Source of the DNA: Bacillota bacterium
Lineage (GTDB): Bacteria > Bacillota > Clostridia > Oscillospirales > Ruminococcaceae
Assembly: GCA_023456995.1 (NCBI GenBank)
Contig: JAEWNU010000190.1
Coordinates: forward strand, 1-8,229
DNA length: 8,229 nucleotides
Direction: 5' to 3'
Every line of letters starts with the position of its first letter. Position 1 is the first letter of the stretch. Shown piece by piece: positions 6,864 to 8,229 of this stretch. Below the pieces are notes generated by a model. It saw only the letters and a list, made by a program, of their open reading frames with translations, searched no databases and was not told the DNA's origin. The translations under genes and the position numbers were made by a program.

Positions 6864-7082
6864 TCACAGCTCAAAGTCGCTCGGGTCAAATTTAGCGAGT
6901 TTAGGTTGCGGTTTTGGGACGCGTCTGAGTGGATCATAGACAAATTTTCGACAAGCATAATCTGGCGTGACAACACCGCGCCGTGAACATAATATAGCGG
7001 ATTGATCCTGCGTGAAGGTGCCATATTCACAATAGCTGCATGACGGTGTAATATTGTTGCCGAAAAGTTTGGGCCTAAACAT
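6864..7082 (-). CDS. Small four-cysteine protein, probable metal binder, function unknown
   Basis: A 72-residue protein begins MFRPKLFGNN. It has four cysteines in the pattern C15-x2-C18-x13-C32-x11-C44 (SCSYCEYG, ILCSRRG, YACRKF), consistent with a zinc ribbon-like or other metal site. The tail KFVYDPLRRVPKPQPKL...DF is basic and proline-rich. I recall similar short unnamed proteins in Clostridia with the CxYCEYG and CRKFxYDPL motifs, but no function. The ATG at 7082 is chosen because AAGGGAG (7091-7097) lies 8 bases upstream. The open frame continues to 7118, but that adds 12 residues with no ribosome binding site in support. An overlapping frame (6851-7171) is longer but lacks the ordered cysteine motif. 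The amidase gene follows after 24 bases, so the two are likely co-transcribed. There is no signal peptide, so it should be cytosolic. Confidence 0.85.
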   Translation of the reverse strand: MFRPKLFGNNITPSCSYCEYGTFTQDQSAILCSRRGVVTPDYACRKFVYDPLRRVPKPQPKLAKFDPSDFEL

Positions 7083-7090
7083 TTTAAACA

Positions 7091-7097
7091 CTCCCTT
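7091..7097 (-). promoter_or_regulatory. Ribosome binding site of the four-cysteine protein
   Basis: AAGGGAG on the minus strand, 8 bases before ATG 7082, decides this start over the in-frame upstream codon at 7118. Confidence 0.75.
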
Positions 7098-7156
7098 GCC
7101 ATGGCGGCGGTTTCGCATAGTTTACGAAAAAAGCAAATTAAAAACGATGGTGTCAA

Positions 7157-7185
7157 CACACTGATGCTCAATGAGGGGCAGTGTG
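7157..7185 (-). other. Hairpin in the leader of the four-cysteine/amidase operon
   Basis: CACACTG (7157-7163) pairs perfectly with CAGTGTG (7179-7185). A smaller CTC/GAG pairing lies inside (7167-7169 with 7173-7175). It lies between the end of the ylbJ-like gene and the start of the next gene. No U-run follows directly (the nearest T-run on the minus strand is about 14 bases away), so it is a poor terminator. It may be a leader structure or chance. Confidence 0.35.
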
Positions 7186-7219
7186 GGAAAAGCTATTGTC
7201 CAGACACCTCTATAGCGCT

Positions 7220-7228
7220 ATTTTAGCA
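7220..7228 (-). promoter_or_regulatory. Possible extended -10 promoter for the four-cysteine/amidase operon
   Basis: TGCTAAAAT on the minus strand fits the TGn-TATAAT extended -10 form (5 of 6 in the hexamer). The -35 position (7243-7248) reads TGGCGA, a weak match, as expected for extended -10 promoters. The perfect palindrome ATAGCGCTAT (7212-7221) abuts the start point. The leader would be about 130 bases. A perfect TTGACA on the same strand (7151-7156) has no usable -10 at 16-18 bases. Confidence 0.35.
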
Positions 7229-7252
7229 CAAAACGGGGGAATTCGCCAGCTG

Positions 7253-8229
7253 TCACTGTTTGATTTTTACGGCGGAGTATTCCAGCTTTTTCAAGGATAT
7301 TAAAATCATGGCCGCAATGCAGATAGCGCCTAGAAGTCTATCACACGACCAAACCGCCATCGGAGGTGTGGTTGCGGCAAAGGTTGAGACAACAGTCTTA
7401 TCAAATAGAAGCAGTACTCGGAAAACAGCTGCGTTAAACAGACCGGCTAGTATGCGCGCGCGCCAAAAGCCGTTTATTGGAATAGAGGCCTGCCGCGCCA
7501 GTGCCAGCACCTGAAAACAGACTGAAAATCCGCCAAATCCTATAAAAAACGCGAGAAGCACCAGCCCGATTTTGCCGCCCAATTGCGCGGCTACAGTGCA
7601 TCCAAGCGTTACTTCTAAACAGGCGGCTAGTGGTTTTAAGCGTGGATCGAAAGCATTTATCAGCGAAAAGATGACCGAAAAGGCTAACACAAACGCAAAG
7701 ATGGTGAGCATGGCCGAAGCAGCACCCGCAACAGCGGCTACAAAAGCGTCGGTCAGAGACTCAAGCCGTGTGGTGGCGGAAGCGGGTGTAGCTTTTTTAG
7801 AACTACGGCAAAGAAACGCACAAAGTATAAGCGAAGAAAGTGCTTGAGAAATGAGCAGCATTCCGCCAATTTGGCGTGAGCCGAACATGGATTGCCCCAC
7901 AGCCAGTACCAAAAAAGCTGGGCCGGGGTTGACGCAGAAACCCAACATTCGTCCGGCAACATCCCGTGGCATCAGCTTTTGATTAACCAGAGTGGCCAGT
8001 GTGTGCGCGCCCGTTGGATAGCCGCCCAAAAACGAGGCCAGCCAGACATCGCACAGTGCGTCGGGCAGGCGAAGCAGCCTGAATAGCGGCACCAGTAATT
8101 TTGCGGGTAGCAACAAGCCACCTGAGAGTGACAAAAATGACACTACAATCATAAAAGGGAACAATGACGGCAGCAACACCTGCATGCAGAGCTGCACGCC
8201 CTCGGCGATGCCCTGTGCAGCTACAGGAG
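7253..8229 (-). CDS. ylbJ: YlbJ/SpoVV-like sporulation integral membrane protein, N-terminus outside window
   Basis: The frame runs from the window edge to TGA at 7253-7255, giving 324 visible residues. It stays open upstream of the GTG at 8197 (PVAAQGIAEGV precedes QLCMQVLLPSLFPF), and that joint sequence is typical of the family, so the real start lies beyond 8229. Features are multiple hydrophobic helices, the LGGYPTGAHTLATL motif, the FCVNPGPAFLVLAVGQSMFG motif with its NPGP turn, and a second helical half with GFGGFSVCFQVL, matching the nucleoside-recognition (Gate)-type fold. In Bacillus subtilis YlbJ (SpoVV) is needed to deliver dipicolinic acid to the forespore. The same role here is inferred by family and was not tested. 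The full family length is about 400 residues, so perhaps 70-90 are missing. No clear terminator follows the stop. Confidence 0.85.
   Translation of the reverse strand, partial: PVAAQGIAEGVQLCMQVLLPSLFPFMIVVSFLSLSGGLLLPAKLLVPLFRLLRLPDALCDVWLASFLGGYPTGAHTLATLVNQKLMPRDVAGRMLGFCVNPGPAFLVLAVGQSMFGSRQIGGMLLISQALSSLILCAFLCRSSKKATPASATTRLESLTDAFVAAVAGAASAMLTIFAFVLAFSVIFSLINAFDPRLKPLAACLEVTLGCTVAAQLGGKIGLVLLAFFIGFGGFSVCFQVLALARQASIPINGFWRARILAGLFNAAVFRVLLLFDKTVVSTFAATTPPMAVWSCDRLLGAICIAAMILISLKKLEYSAVKIKQ

Noticed and set aside
7128..7156. Promoter built on the perfect TTGACA at 7151-7156 (minus strand)
   Set aside because: At spacers of 16-18 bases the -10 position reads only T-rich sequence such as CTTTTT, so no credible -10 exists.
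6851..7171. 106-codon minus-strand frame overlapping the four-cysteine protein
   Set aside because: It lacks a ribosome binding site at its start and any ordered motif. The other frame has a strong site at 7091-7097 and regular cysteine spacing.
8195..8197. GTG as the start of the ylbJ-like gene
   Set aside because: The frame stays open to the window edge and the preceding residues fit the family helix, so this GTG encodes an internal valine.

Overview
The window looks like a chromosomal segment from a spore-forming, low-GC-lineage Clostridia member, most likely an Oscillospiraceae/Ruminococcaceae relative. Three things point there: a stand-alone clostridial-type AICAR formyltransferase followed by purD, a DUF5685 gene followed by a J-domain gene, and a YlbJ/SpoVV-type sporulation membrane protein. 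Base composition is moderate, and Shine-Dalgarno sequences are strong (AGGAGG, TAAGGAG). I see no tRNA, rRNA, CRISPR array, insertion sequence or phage gene. No gap between genes exceeds 300 bases.

Layout. Positions 1-1779 (+) hold the end of a purine biosynthesis operon: the C-terminal part of the AICAR formyltransferase (start outside the window) and a complete purD. It ends at a strong hairpin terminator (1811-1845). A second hairpin (1859-1898) closes the facing minus-strand operon, so the two units converge. Positions 1899-3900 (-) hold a tight three-gene operon, read DUF5685 protein, then a J-domain/TPR protein with a cysteine-rich tail, then a small multi-pass membrane protein. A good sigma-A-type promoter lies at 3939-3967. 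Positions 4122-7082 (-) hold a second unit: a 72-residue four-cysteine protein, then a 905-residue lipoprotein joining a GHL10-like domain to a C-terminal zinc amidase, closed by a terminator at 4056-4093. Positions 7253-8229 (-) hold the C-terminal 324 residues of a YlbJ/SpoVV-like protein whose start lies beyond the window.

How the genes fit together. PurD (step 2) and the formyltransferase (step 9) belong to de novo IMP synthesis. The amidase lipoprotein is an extracytoplasmic cell-wall enzyme, and YlbJ/SpoVV is linked to spore maturation, so the right half has an envelope and sporulation flavour. The least understood part is the DUF5685/J-domain/membrane operon. DUF5685 carries a pair of DxxxD motifs reminiscent of squalene/phytoene-synthase-fold enzymes, and its J-domain partner ends in a cysteine string. 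This is my best candidate for an undescribed system, but its function is inference.
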